Origin: Reticulitermes speratus
Lineage: Eukaryota > Arthropoda > Insecta > Blattodea > Rhinotermitidae
Direction of reading: 5' to 3'
Assembly: GCA_021186555.1 (NCBI GenBank)
Contig: JAJKFL010000013.1
Location: 27,298,743 to 27,362,742 of the forward strand
DNA: 64,000 nt
This document shows, in pieces, positions 1 through 11,687 of the stretch. How positions within the stretch are numbered: the first letter of the stretch is position 1; each line of letters opens with the position of its first letter. Below the pieces are notes generated by a model. It searched no databases. It saw only the letters and a program-made list of their open reading frames with translations, and was not told the DNA's origin. A program made the translations under genes and the position numbers.

Positions 1-849
1 GGACATATGTAACTGAGATCCATTGGATTGAATCCATGCCATTTTAAACGTGGTGATGAAGAACGCAGCTCCCAAACCTTCGGCCTACTCGATCTAAACG
101 GCACCACTAACGCGCATTGCATTTGCCTACACATTTACATGCCACTGAAGACGTTGTGGTTGGCCCTGCAGCGAGCATTGCCTATGTACGTCTCACGTTC
201 GGGAATATTCCAGAATTGAAACTGTCAGCCGAGAGGAGACGATTGACCGGCAGCATAGGTAAACATGCGAGGAGACAGTGCTGTGCAAAGCTTGTAAAAG
301 TACGTGGATATTATTAATAAATGTCGTAATACTATGTGTTAGTGTGATGTTACGTTACATAACGTGTCTGTGAGATATATTCTGTGTAAGATAAATCAGA
401 GTCCGATAAGATAATGACGTGTTTTATAAAGTTGATTTTCACCTCCAATATGGCTACGTAGTGTTTGCCGCCAAACTGTGTCTCATGGCAGGCATCTGTT
501 TGCAAGTGGGGTAAGTAATAACACTGCTGTGTAAAACACAAATTGGCATTGTGTAGATATAGATTGGATGTGGATTGAATATGTATGGTCTTACTTGTAT
601 ATCACCAGTCAATAGAATTAATACTCAGCAGTGATAACGTTTCACTGGGCGCTGCAAAATACATACGCCTGTGTAATGCATGCACTGTTTATAAAAGTGC
701 AGTTATTTGGGTATCGTATTTTAAATCATTTTGTTTCTGGTTTAAAACTTTTCCAGCTATTGGAAGGTCACAATGTGATATATGTCAGTCTGTTACTTAA
801 AAGCCCTTTCGGAGAAGTTACATCAGTTACTCTTAAGCAACTAGCTAAT
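1..849. other. Unassigned sequence
   Basis: No convincing coding region, repeat unit or RNA gene was seen. The open frames here are short, overlap in several frames and resemble no family I recognise. Confidence 0.5.
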
Positions 850-1280
850 TGGAGCAGAGTCGCTCTCAGAAGCTATTACTTGTTCAGCTAGTCAAGAAAT
901 TTCCTCACTTTATGTAACCCAAATGTTCAGTTACCATGCTCACAAGTACCACCACTGTTAAGCCAGACGAATCTAGTCCTCACCCTCCTATCCTGTTTCC
1001 TTAAGACTAATATTAATATTATTCTGCCATTTATGCCTAACTCTTCCAAATGGTCTCTTCCTTTCAGGTTTACCTTCCAAAGTATAGTATGCAGATCTCT
1101 TTCGTGCGTGCTACATACCCCGTCAATTTTATAATATCTGGCGAAGAATACAGATTTTTAAGCTCCTCTTTATGCAGTATTTTTCCATCATGCTATCCCT
1201 TTATATTTCTTGGGCCCAAATTTTCTCCTCAGAGCCGTATTTTCAAACATGCTCTTCCGTTCCATGTACTTTCAGTTTTG
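850..1280 (-). mobile_element. Degenerate LINE 3' fragment
   Basis: Read on the minus strand this aligns by eye with the last part of the RTE-like LINE at 10240-13498. It covers the 3' untranslated stretch (around 850-960), then the C-terminal region with the arginine-rich 'GRP...' segment (around 1030-1130) and the region upstream of it (to about 1275). Many substitutions and no open frame: an old, 5'-truncated copy. The (TTAG)n tail is eroded. Confidence 0.6.
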
Positions 1281-1359
1281 TGAAACAGCTACTCAGTAAC
1301 ATAAATTACAGTTATTGTGAAGTAACTAATTCTGTTGTAGGAGTGTACGTTTTAACTGG

Positions 1360-2105
1360 CTAGCTGTTTGAATGGCTGGGTTATTAAGTCACAAACGTTC
1401 TGATTGATTTTGTGGCCTAGTAACTCACTAACTGTGTGAGCTAACTGGCTAACTGAGTGACTGAGTTCCTAAGTTCTTAATTTATTGACTTAGTGATTAT
1501 CTTGTTGATCTGTTCTATGGCTGTCTGACAGAATGACTGAATGACTGACTTTCTGGTTGATTGTATGGCTTAGTAGTTGATTGACTGCCATGTGAGCTGA
1601 CTGGATGCTGAGTGACTGATTTCCTGATTGATTATCTTGTTGATCATCTCTGTGGCTGAGTACCTGATGAATTGTCTGACAGACAGACTGAATGACTGAC
1701 TTTCTGGTTGATTGGTTGGCTGAATAACTGATTGACTGACAGTGTGAGTTGACTGAATTGTCTGACTGACTGAATGACTAAAGTTCTGATTGACTGTGTG
1801 GCTGACAGACAGTGTTTGCTGACTGGCTGAGTGATTGAGTTCCTGACTAATTCATTGGGTTACTGATTAAATGATTATCTTGTAGTTTAAATGCGTAGCT
1901 GAATACTTGATTAACTTTCTGCGTGGGTTATTGTCTGAGAGACTAACTGAATGACTGACTTGCTGCTAGATTGTGTGGCTGAGTGAACTGAAAGTGTGAG
2001 CTGACCCTCTGAATAAGTGACTGAGTTCCTGACCTGGTGATTGACCGAGTGGCTGGCTGTGTAACTGGAGTGTTACTGAGTGTCTGACTGACTTAGTGGT
2101 TGGTG
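1360..2105. repeat. Degenerate tetranucleotide (GACT/GGCT)n tract
   Basis: For about 745 bp the sequence is built from loosely repeated words such as GACTGA, CTGACTGA, TGGCTGA and GAGTGACTGA, interrupted by AT-rich insertions. No exact higher-order unit is obvious. It looks like a very old expanded microsatellite. A short relative occurs near 31680-31750. Confidence 0.7.
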
Positions 2106-2181
2106 AAACTACAAAGAAGCACTTGTTTACCGTCAACACATCTTTATTTATATTAATGTTAATTTGTCATATTAATAAGGC

Positions 2182-2216
2182 AAAATATTTCAACCAATCA
2201 TGGTCATCTTCAGGCT
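2182..2216 (-). ncRNA. Hammerhead-like ribozyme remnant
   Basis: On the minus strand: CUGAAGA (position 7 is free in the hammerhead consensus CUGANGA), one U, a 4-bp stem GACC/GGUU, then GAAA followed by U in place of C. The expected GUH cleavage triplet is not clear. It has the same layout as the better copies at 21.9, 35.7 and 51.8 kb, including the single U before helix II. Probably a decayed member of that group. Confidence 0.4.
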
Positions 2217-2803
2217 ATCCCTATGATAAGAGTGGTGAAAGTTGACCCCGAAAGAAGTTATAAGAATGAAAGTGTTCAGAAATTATTTATATAGGCAGCA
2301 CAATGTAATCATTATTACTATTAGCCGTTTCTTGAAAGAGGTCAAGTCAGTTTAGTTACAGCCCCTGCAAAAATACCTCGGTCTCCCGAGTCTTTCATTT
2401 CTAACCAGATATTTTATGCTACGGTACCCAATTCCATGATGAGAAGAGATAATGTTTTCATATGAAAGGGACTGAGGTGACAGTGAAGGTAACGATGTAT
2501 TTGTGAATTCCAAGTTAGATTCTTGCCCTGACGTTGGTATTATGACTGCGTTTTCCGTCATTTTCCGCAGTCTCTCCATGTAAAATTCTAGGATAGCTCC
2601 TTAAAATATGACTCTTTTTTTAAAGTCCTTGTCAATACAACATTCATAATTATGCCATGTGTTGATTATGTAACCGATGCTTCGTTTCTTTGAAGTAGTC
2701 TTGACAGTGCTTTGATTTGAAATATGTTTGGCTTTAAGTCCTACGTGTGAGAGACTGACTTCTAGCATCGCAACAAAAAGCCGGCATCGTTACATGTTAC
2801 CGT

Positions 2804-2896
2804 ACCATTGCCACTTTGTTCACCACAAATACGTTTACAGCCCTGGGATCGAACCCAGACCTCCACCGTAAGATACCGACGATTAACTTCCTGGGA
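2804..2896 (-). mobile_element. SINE family 3, fragment
   Basis: Minus-strand piece of the tRNA-derived SINE seen in full at 8290-8573: the B-box region (reads GGGATCGAACCC on the plus strand) and the adjoining CCACTTTGT-CACCACAAAT segment are recognisable. Diverged and truncated at both ends. Confidence 0.5.
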
Positions 2897-3450
2897 GATG
2901 GTGGTGGTATGTCGTGACTGTGAAACAGGAAGCTTTATCGGCCATGTAAAGGCAACAACAAGAGATGTTTCTCAGTACATGTTAAACCTAAACAGTATTT
3001 GCGCCAAAGAAAACTGACGCAACGCAGAACACGAAAACTGAAAAGTCTGCGTTCTCTGCCCCACCTCACCCGCTCTTCCATCGCCATAGTTGCGACATAC
3101 GCAGTCTGCTCGTAGTCATGGTGCCGTAAACATTACTTACCAGTGCAAACGCCTTGAAAGTGCTCGTGTTCGGTCTGTGGTGACGTGACAACGCTGCTCT
3201 GATGCCTGCGTCGTGCCAGTCACCACCCACAATGCGCCACTACCATCAAAGTACCCGAAGATACGTTACCGTGTTCGGGAGAGACCGCCACTGGACACTG
3301 TGTGAGCCATTTGAGTCCAAACCATACGCTTACACTACAGCTTCTTACACACAATTTTCCTAAATTCCTTCACGATTCCAAACAGCCATGGACCTATACA
3401 AAGCGACAATTTCGAATTCAGCATTACGATATTTATACCAGTAAAATACT
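2897..3450. other. Unassigned sequence
   Basis: No gene or named repeat seen. The part around 3020-3310 has more CpG than its surroundings but no coding frame. Confidence 0.45.
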
Positions 3451-3489
3451 ATTACTTGTATATATACTTATATACTTGTATATATTACT

Positions 3490-3526
<37 letters not shown>
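3451..3526. repeat. AT microsatellite
   Basis: Three imperfect copies of ACTTGTATATAT are followed by an uninterrupted (AT)n run at about 3492-3525. Confidence 0.9.
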
Positions 3527-3937
3527 TGTAATGTCATATGCTGTATCTTCGAGGAGCTTCATCCACATATATCTTTTTGTCACATTGCCAAATTATTCGT
3601 ACGAAACACAATAGGCGCGTATGCTAGTCGCAAAAAGTGCCTGTTAGCTTCGGCATGTCCGTCCGCCTGTTCCCTTTTATCAGCGCGGCTCCCACTGGAC
3701 GATTTCCGTGAAATGTGGTATTGGGGGCTTCTATGAAGATCTGTTGAGAAATCCAAATTTGGTTGAAGTCGGGAAACATAGTGCACTTTACATGACGATC
3801 TAAGCACGTTTTTTGTTGTCGGCTGCATTAATCGCCATAAAAGAGTTCTCTGCGAGTGAAATGATATCCGGCTGTTAGGATAGCCGAGAAGGTACAAACA
3901 TTACGCGAAGGCGCCACAATGTTACGTCATACGTATA
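3527..3937. other. Unassigned, possible old dispersed repeat
   Basis: No gene seen. The stretch near 3650-3760 (words like GTCCGTCCGCCTGTTCCC and a 'gtgaaatgtggtat' motif) resembles a loose type of dispersed repeat also suggested at 14400-14770 and 34680-34850. The resemblance is weak. Confidence 0.3.
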
Positions 3938-4643
3938 CAGGTAGCCCTCGATTTGCGCCGGTCCAATTTGCGCCGATTCAGAATAACGCCGATTTTGAAA
4001 CCAGGAGGTCAATAAGTGAAAAAATATATATTTTACTATTATTTATAACGTTTTACAATTTTTCTCGTACTGCTTCTTATACTAAATCGTAATTTTTACA
4101 TCGCTGATGTAAGAGGAAGACGAAGAGGAGGAAAGAGAGGAAGAACTTTCCTCAACGTGAAATGAAGACAAGCGATCTTCAGCGCTTCCTCTCAGACATA
4201 GATAACTCACTGATGAGCTCTGCGAGATTAACCACGACTGGGAGCGGAGTGCTACAGCAAAGAGGAGCGTTATGGCATTCATGAGGCCTTATCATGAAAT
4301 TTTGATAGAAAGAAAGAAGAAATCACGACAGTCCACACTGCTGTTTTCTTTAAAAAACGTGACGATCCTCATCCAGGGACTTCGTCAGAGAACTAACACT
4401 GCTTCATTACGCCATTGCCGGTTGTAAATGTATAAAATATATTTTTTAAATTCCCTTTATTATATTTACGTTTCACAGCTTTAAATGCAATGCCATTATA
4501 TTACTCGTCAATGTTTGGGTACCGGGAACGCATGTCATTGACTTCCCATTGATTTACATTATAAAATCGTTTCAATTTACGCCGATTCCGATTACGCCGG
4601 TTCGTCCAGGAACGCATCCCCGGCGTATATCGAGGGCTACCTG
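3938..4643 (+). mobile_element. Tigger/pogo-type DNA transposon, non-autonomous
   Basis: Terminal inverted repeats begin CAGGTAGCCCTCGAT at both ends and are flanked by TA (3936-3937 and 4644-4645), the target site of the Tc1/mariner superfamily. A repeated GCGCCG/ACGCCG word lies just inside each end. The interior keeps only the C-terminal coding end of a transposase (4272-4396), so this is a deletion derivative of about 706 bp rather than an active element. Family placement rests on TIR style and that remnant. Confidence 0.7.
4272..4396 (+). pseudogene. Transposase C-terminus remnant (Tigger/pogo-like)
   Basis: The frame from 4272 reads MAFMRPYHEILIERKKKSRQ and continues ST-LL. A one-base shift then opens FFKKRDDPHPGTSSEN, ending at an in-frame TAA (4394-4396). 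A Lys/Arg-rich helix followed by a phenylalanine-rich 'S-FF-K' motif and an acidic/serine tail is typical of the extreme C-terminus of Tigger-type transposases. The DDE catalytic domain and the DNA-binding domain are absent. Its position inside TA-flanked inverted repeats supports the assignment, but no homology search was possible. Confidence 0.5.
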
Positions 4644-4645
4644 TA

Positions 4646-5246
4646 CTGCCTGTCTTGTATTGTGTTAAAGCTGCTTGTACGTTTGGTAACCAAGGGTTAA
4701 AGAATTACAGCAATATTTCATTGCTGATGCGTGAGTCTGGTAGAAGACGGTAACTGGCTTCTGTTAAGCTCAGTTTCCATAGAGGTTAAGAAAATAGGGC
4801 GCTTACTGCTACAGAACGGTTTAATTACGGGTGAATGATTGATTCCTATTGTTTGAAGTTTTGGTTTTAAAACGTAAGATTGTATTGTATGCCTTCAAAC
4901 GAACTTGTTTGTCTCATGTCAGTCTCTACATTTTGTATTAGGCGGAATAAGTAGAAGGTTTTGCTCTGTTTTCGACACTCGGCCCGAAGGCGAAATATAA
5001 AACCTTGTAGCTGAAAAGCGGTCCTGCTGCATGTCCTGTCACATAAATGTCTCTCCCTTGGGGTATCCTTTCCATACCTGACATCACAACGGAAGGAATC
5101 TCAAGTATATTTTTTAAAGATTTACAGACTCTTCACATCATTCGTAGGAATGGAAATAATTACATATCATTAGTGCGAAAAGAATTCTTTCAAACTAATC
5201 TGCCATTGATAATTAAATGTTATCCCAACGATATGTTATTATGCCG
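4646..5246. other. Unassigned sequence
   Basis: No gene, RNA or repeat recognised. The 75-codon open frame from 5047 has no recognisable domain. Confidence 0.45.
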
Positions 5247-5262
5247 ACATAATAATAATAAT

Positions 5263-5551
5263 GGTAAAGGGTAAAGTTCTCCCTAGAACAGGCCATGAAG
5301 GCCCAGAGGGGGAGTAGAGGTATAGCTCTACTGTTACTTTAACCGTGGCACTAGATGGGGGTGGGTGGTCAACTCCACGCCCCGGCCGCTTTACCCCCGG
5401 AAAGAGACCCGGTACCCATTGTATAAGAGGCTTGGTTGGTCCCAGGGCTGGTATGGACGGCTGCGAAAAATCTCGCCCCCACTGGGATTCGATCCCCGGA
5501 CCGTTCAGCAGCCCGTAGCGAGTTGCTATACCGACTACGCTATCTCGGCCC
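5263..5551 (-). mobile_element. SINE family 2, full-length copy
   Basis: tRNA-derived short interspersed element on the minus strand. The head (right end) has an A-box-like TAGCGTAGTCGG and a B-box GGGATCGAATCCC. The body contains CCGGTACCCATT..., GGCCGGGGCG and the tail GGGAGAACTTTACCC. The element is flanked by ACATAATAATAATAAT (5247-5262 and 5552-5567), which looks like a target-site duplication in an AAT-rich site. Confidence 0.8.
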
Positions 5552-5553
5552 AC

Positions 5554-5599
<46 letters not shown>

Positions 5600-5600
5600 C
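5552..5600. repeat. (AAT)n/(ATT)n inverted microsatellite
   Basis: About seven AAT units run directly into about seven ATT units, so the tract can fold on itself. It continues from the right-hand target-site duplication of the SINE. Confidence 0.85.
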
Positions 5601-6763
5601 ATCAATACGAGGTGGCTTATATAACACGGAACGGCAGAATATATGTTTAAATTGTGGCCTATCTATTTAGTTTTACTCTGAACCGTTTTGCAACCTGTTT
5701 TATTTTTCGTACGCCAGTGAACTATTTGGGACTTGAAATAATTTGCGTAGAAGGTAAGGTGAAGTCCCGCTCTTAAGTAATTAATTATCAAGTTGTATGA
5801 ACAGGAGGTTAGTTCCATGCATTTTGAAACTTGCAGTGATTTTTCAGTTTGATATCACAAATAATGATGGCCGGAAATGGGGCCGAAACATGAAGTACAA
5901 ATTTAAATGTAATAAATGTAATTATAAAGATTGAGTTATGAAAGTTGAACGGTAGGCCTAATCACTGTGTCGCCTTGGTCTCCGTTTGTGCTGCCTCGAC
6001 TGACCTGAACTTAAGTCGTCTTCGGTTTATGAATGTTTGTGATGTAACAGAAATCTTGGTTGCTACAAGTATCTCTCAAGTTATGTAAACGTTGCCGAAC
6101 TGTCACAGGCCCCAGCACATACAATTTACCTTTCACAGATTGATGCCAGCTGACGTGTCGCTCACTGGCCCTCGCCACGTTACCGAGTGCCCCGGAAGAG
6201 GTACACCTGTGTGCTGCTTGGTTCGAATGAGTCAGTGCCCGTGGCTGTAAGCTTCAGCACACCACCTGGCTGCTTGGAGCGGTGGGTGGAACATCCTAGT
6301 GACGTTTTTTTACCGCCTTGGTGGGATTTGGACACCGGGGGAGTTCCGCTGAACGACTTCACGTGACTCTCTCTTTTACTCTCCTGAGAGGCCCCGTCTT
6401 CATTGGGTTCGGTACCAATAAATTTACCCCGACATTTGACTCGTGTATCTGATCGCTCGGTGTAGCTGACTTACCGACCGTTGTAAGCGGCGTCTTCTCC
6501 GCCGGGCCTTGGGCAGAAGTTTTCCCGTTACTTCGCGTAGGTGAAGGGCGGACCTAGCTCCGTAGGGACTGAGGAAAACTCTTAGAAACGCGAGTCAGAA
6601 GATTCAGTCTCCCGGCTAAGATTCGAAACATGGATATCCCAAATACTGAACACAAGTACTAACTACTGCTGTGATACGTTTGATATGTTCTAGATAGAGG
6701 AGAGGAAATCGGGAAGGAGAAATTGTCCTGTCGCTGTGCTGGGCAGATGTAAAAGGAATTAAG
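5601..6763. other. Unassigned sequence
   Basis: No gene recognised. The stretch 6170-6420 is richer in GC and has a small minus-strand frame without recognisable domains. It may be an old repeat, but I cannot assign it. Confidence 0.4.
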
Positions 6764-6968
6764 AGGTAAAATTGTCCCTGTCCACGCCATAAGACATGTA
6801 GGGGGAGTATAGGTATTGCTCCAATCATTCTTAACCTCGGCATTAGTTAGGGGTAACTGGTCAACGTCACGCCCCTGCCGCTTTACATCCGGAGAAAGAA
6901 CTCCCTGTACCCATTTAATAAGAGAGTGGGTGGGCCTCAGAGCCGGTCTGGATGTTTTCTAGAAAAGC
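6764..6968 (-). mobile_element. SINE family 2, truncated
   Basis: Minus-strand copy containing the family's tail (GGTAAAATTGTCCC on the plus strand), the body segment with CACGCC and CCGCTTTAC, and the 'GAGCCGGTCTGGA' block. The tRNA-like head is missing. Confidence 0.75.
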
Positions 6969-8289
6969 AAATGTAAAGGGAAGAGCAGAAGGAGTACATT
7001 CACCTGGAAACTCTTTGTGTTTAAATTAAGCTTAGTTTTCTTCTGCTGTTGAACTTCCTTAATATTTGTAAATTACATTTATGTTTAAATGTTAACTTAA
7101 TTTTAAATAGTTCTTTTATTATAATTCACAAGTACCGAACACTTCCTTTTTCGGAAGTGTAATATATTTCAACAGTGTTTGTCAATATTCGTCCAACGAA
7201 CATTATGGAACTGTCGAGAACTGATGTCCGGACCATAGCCCATTAGCGAACCGTCAGCGCTATCCTGTTCCACGTCTCACTACTTCTGAACAATGAGGCA
7301 GAAAATCAATATCTGAACTGTCGCATTATATCAGAAACTGTGACGTATGTTGAGCAGACGGGCCATGAGGTGGGTGCAAACTGCATCCAGCTATGCCATT
7401 TGGAATATACTGCTAAGAGGGAATAAAACTTGTATATATAATATGCATAGCAGGAATGTGCAAATTGTCTAGATTGGAGAGCTAAGTCATGGAAGCCACT
7501 GGATTAAATTAAAGGTTTTGCCATTCAATCATACCGGCCCTATATAATCTCAGTAACTGACTGCAGCGTTAAACAATACACTTAAAAGTGCATTTAGTTA
7601 TGCAAGAAAGCTTCATTCCCTTCTTTAATATTCGCCATTTACCATTCTTCATGGAGAATATGTCGGTTGTTATTCAACCAAACAGCTATACAAAATGTGG
7701 CTTTGTCATTTCGAATCAAATTACCGCAAGTTCAATGGAACACTTTAAAAAAAAAGTGCATGCTCTTGTGACCTTCGATTCTCTAAACCATCTGTATATT
7801 CTGCATTCCACCAAGCATTTAATTACAGCACTAATAAGGACAAATTAGTGAGTTCACCAGCTTACCCTAAAATACCTGGCATGGTATGAAAAAGGGTGCT
7901 CATTTTTAAATAAACTGTGAAAGAAGCTTTTCTCTATGACATTTGCATTTATGTTGGCAGCTTACTTTCCTGTCAGATGCAGCTAGAAAATGAAATCCCA
8001 GCACAAGCTTATATCAGCCTCAGTACTGTACTCATCTTAAACTGAATTAAATTATGTCTTGTTTCATGGTACGCTGCTACGCTGGCACGCTGCGTGGTGT
8101 TCTTCGTCTTACAAGGGATTGACTTTTGTTTCATAAGGAGGCTACCTTCTGACGGGTTGCTTTGTTCGGAGGTTAGTTGCAGAGGTTGTGTAGCTTTGAA
8201 TAATATGAGATGATGACTAAACGCTACCAAATTATGCGCGGGGATTTAAAAGGTTTTACAACGTATTTTAATGTACTTTCTTTTTGAGA
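6969..8289. other. Unassigned sequence
   Basis: AT-rich, no gene or repeat recognised. The open frame 7588-7848 (86 codons) has no domain I know. Confidence 0.45.
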
Positions 8290-8573
8290 AGGGCCCCGCA
8301 GCAATGCTACGGACGCACCGCAGCCTTAAGGCTTCTTGTGCAACCCTGTGATGAAGATGTAAGATGATCAGTTTTTTTTTATTTTTTGCAAGTAATGGAG
8401 CACCGGTGGAATGAAATTGACAGGGGAAGATCGAAGTGCTAGGGGAGAAACCTGTCCCAGTGCCACTTTGTCCACCACAAATCCCACATGGACTGACTCG
8501 GGATTGAACCCGGGCCTCCGCGGTGGGAGGCCGGTGACTAACCGCCTGAGCCGTTGCACGGCCAATGTGCTAT
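8290..8573 (-). mobile_element. SINE family 3, full-length copy
   Basis: tRNA-derived SINE on the minus strand. The head at the right reads GGCCGTGCAACGGCTCAGG with a B-box GGGTTCAATCCCG. The body has GACAAAGTGGCACTGG and CACCGGTGCTCCATTAC. The tail reads GGCTGCGGTGCGTCCGTAG and ends GGGGCCC. Confidence 0.8.
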
Positions 8574-10228
8574 TACTACCGACAAACCTCTGTCAGCATA
8601 CCCGGTGCTCAAACTGAAATTCGAAGCTGGTTCATCACGATTTTAAGTTAGACATATTTCAATTGATGACTTCTGATGCAAGTTAGCTAGCTAGTTACTG
8701 GTGTACACTGTAATATTTCGAGGACTGTCTCATGGAACATAAATGAAAATCTGCAAACTTACTATACAGAATCATATTACTAATTTTGCAGAATCGCACA
8801 ATTTTTTAATACCGTGTTATCATTAATCCATAAATGGTAATTTGGCTGAGAGTTCCCAGCTGTCTATTTGCTAGGAACTACCACCTCCAGTGTACAAGAA
8901 TGAGCCATCGTAGTTGTAGGAGTGATGTGAGAAAGGGTACCTTTGACCGCCCCAGAATACACTACTTGTATGCTAGGCGTAGGAGAGGGTGCTGGAGTGT
9001 GAGTATGGAAAGTGAAATTTTGGCCTGTCAAATAATGTCTTTTGTGGCGGCAAGACCCACTCCACTTGCACATGTTTTGGCATGAATGGCGTGTTGTGAG
9101 TAAGTGAAATTGTAACTCACTTAACTCTTCTCAACAGGCAGGATAATGCATGGAATACGTTTATCGCCGGACTCCGCCATCTTCAGAGTATTCTGAACGG
9201 TGTTTTAACTCAAGACGATGATATGAATTTTCACCACGGTGAAGACTCAAATCTCATACGCAACCAGTTGGATTCTAAGGTTAAAATTCCTTTGGCAGAA
9301 TACAATAATGCGTTCCTTTCAGCCTGATTCAATCGGATTAGTTTCCAAATGAGCTTCTAGGAAAACGTCTAACACAGAAATTTCACCTTGATTGCCATTG
9401 ACTTTTTCCAAGAATCAGTAACATTGATATCTTTGATCTGAAAATAATATAATACTTTACAGAGGGTTCAATTTTGTAGTAGGCCTGAGCCTTGTAATGG
9501 AAAAGAAACTGAGTTTTATAGTAGGGACTGGATGTATGGAAATTCGTTATAAGGTAGGACGTAAGTAGAAACGAGAGTGTCATTTATGCATTAAATTAGA
9601 AGGAGAAAAACACCGATTGTTAAAGACGTAATGAAACCCTTAAGTTAATTGGAAACTTGCGTGGTCTTGAGAGCCCTCTCCTTATTTCAGTTAACTGCGC
9701 TTCATGAAGTCTGTAGGTCTACTTCATTCAGCGTTAAGATGAAGAGTGTGGTAATTATTATGAATGTACTTTTGGGTGGGACAAAGAAGGGAGTGGTTGA
9801 AATTTATTATAACGTTTATTCCGGAATTTATCCTGAAGAAACACAGCCAGAATAACCAGTCATCGAAAGGAGATTCAGAGGCGGTACTTACCGAATGCTA
9901 GGTAAGCAGGGTGTACAGTTGTGACTTAAAAAAATCGTTATCTGTGAAAAGAGAACTAAATGAACATACGGATAATTTTATGTGACCACAAATGTGAGCA
10001 TGTGTATATATTGGGGTATGCATACGTATTTTTCAAATGTATTCTTTGCTGTTTTTGGGCGTCATGGCTCTTGGGGTTTACTTTTTACCCTTACAGATTA
10101 AAGCTATACCTTACAGATTAAAGCTAATCTCACACACAAGGTGTTAGAGAATATCTTTCCTTGTATTTTCAATAAGTAATCACCTTCCCGAAAACATTTC
10201 AAATAATCTCAATAATATTTATATTTTA
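8574..10228. other. Unassigned sequence
   Basis: No gene recognised. Mostly AT-rich with short open frames. Contains a small tandem duplication at 10089-10128. Confidence 0.45.
10089..10128. repeat. Two-copy 20-bp tandem repeat
   Basis: CCTTACAGATTAAAGCTA is repeated head to tail with a 20-bp period (10089-10108 and 10109-10128). A recent local duplication. Confidence 0.85.
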
Positions 10229-10502
10229 TGTATTGGGGTCCATGATAAGTGTGTCCCTGTCACCACGGCATGGCGCGTCCTCAGGTCGCAGATGGAGGAA
10301 CGGCCTAGAGAAATGGAGGTTAGCTGCGAATACATTGAATAAACAGTCACGACCAGCCGACAAGTGGTGGTCCTCCAGCTTGGGGGATTGAGCGAGGTGC
10401 TGCCAACGCCTCACCGTAAAAATTACCAAGTTACGAAACATTTCACAAAACCTCGGACCTGGAATGATTCTTTGGTACAACCGAAGCAACGGAAAAGGGA
10501 TA

Positions 10503-11687
10503 TGAGATTTGGCACTTGGAGCGTGAGGTCAGGGTCACTTATGACAGTGGCCAGGTAATTAGCAGGTATAAATTAGATTTAGTGGGTGTACAGGAGGTTA
10601 GGTGGGACAAAGGAGGCACTGTAAGAGCAGGGGATTATACTTTTTTCTATGGAAAAGGAAATGAAATGAAAGTCATCATGTGGGAACAGGGTTTTTTGTA
10701 CACCAGAGAATAGTATCAGCAATTAAGAGAGTAGAATTTGTTAGTGATAGGATGTCATATATGGTGCTGAGAGGTCGCTGGTGTAATATCATTGTTCTGA
10801 ATGTGCATGCACCAACTGAGGAGAAACGTGATGACTCAAAGGACAGTTTCTATGAGGAATTAGAACAGGTTTTCGATCATTTTCATAAATACCATATGAA
10901 AATTCTGTTAGGAGATTTTAATGCAAAATTGGGGAGGGAGGATACTTTCAAACCGACAATTGGGAATGAGAGTTTTCATGAGGATAGTAATGATAATGGT
11001 GTTAGAGTAGTAAACTTTGCCACATCAAGAAATCTGATTGTTAAGAGCACGATGTTCCCGCACCGAAATATTCATAAATACACCTGGACCTCTCCTGATG
11101 GGAAGACTCATAATAAGATTGATCACGTATTGATAGATAGGAGATGGCATTCAAGTATACTCGATGTGCGATCTTTCAGGGAAGCTGACTGTGATACTGA
11201 TAACTATTTGGTGGTTGCAAAAGTTAGGGAAAGACTGGCGGTAATTAAACAAACAGATCAGAGGTTTGATGCGGAGAGATTTAATCTGAAGAAGCTAAGT
11301 GAACTAGAGGTTAGGAAACAGTATCAGATAAAGATCTCAAATAGGTTTGCAGCTTTGGAGAACTTAAATGTTATTGAGGACATAAACAGGGCTTGGGAAA
11401 ACATTAAAGAGAATATAAAAATCTCAGCTAAAGAGAGTCTAGGGCTGTATGAAAAGAAACACCTTAAACCATGGTTTGACGAAGAATGTTCAAAATTTTT
11501 AGATCAAAGGAAGCAGGCTAAAATGCAGTGGTTACAGAACCCAAACCAAAGTAATGTAGATAATATGAACAGTGTAAAACGTGAAGCTAGTAGACATTTC
11601 AGGAACAAAAAGAAGGAATATCTGAAAGCTAGAATTAATGAACTTGAAACAAACATTAAAAACAAGAATATCAGAGACTTTTTATAG
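10503..11687 (+). pseudogene. LINE endonuclease domain (AP-type), inactivated
   Basis: Encodes the target-nicking endonuclease of the LINE. Landmarks in order: FGTWSVRS (10508 on; the family normally has Asn where Ser is coded at 10520-10522), GVQEVRWDKGG with the metal-binding Glu, a frame change near 10680, NVHAPTEEK, LLGDFNAKLGRED, THNKIDHVLIDRRW and DCDTDNYLVVAKV. In the last motif the catalytic His expected after Asp is Asn (codon 11202-11204). Downstream, to about 11687, lies a Lys-rich linker (KPWFDEECSKFLDQRKQAKM). Two catalytic positions and the frame are lost, so it is dead; the identity is clear from motif order. Confidence 0.85.

Noticed and set aside
1640..1690. CCTGATGAAT resembling a hammerhead core
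   Set aside because: No GAAA box or helix II follows; it is part of the degenerate CTGA repeat tract.
2352..2579. 75-codon minus-strand frame with SINE-like flavour (METLRK-type start)
   Set aside because: Resembles translations of tRNA-derived SINEs I remember from cockroaches, but boxes and boundaries cannot be seen; too weak to call.
3302..3736. 144-codon frame with long Tyr/Ile repeats
   Set aside because: The repeats are the translation of the AT microsatellite.
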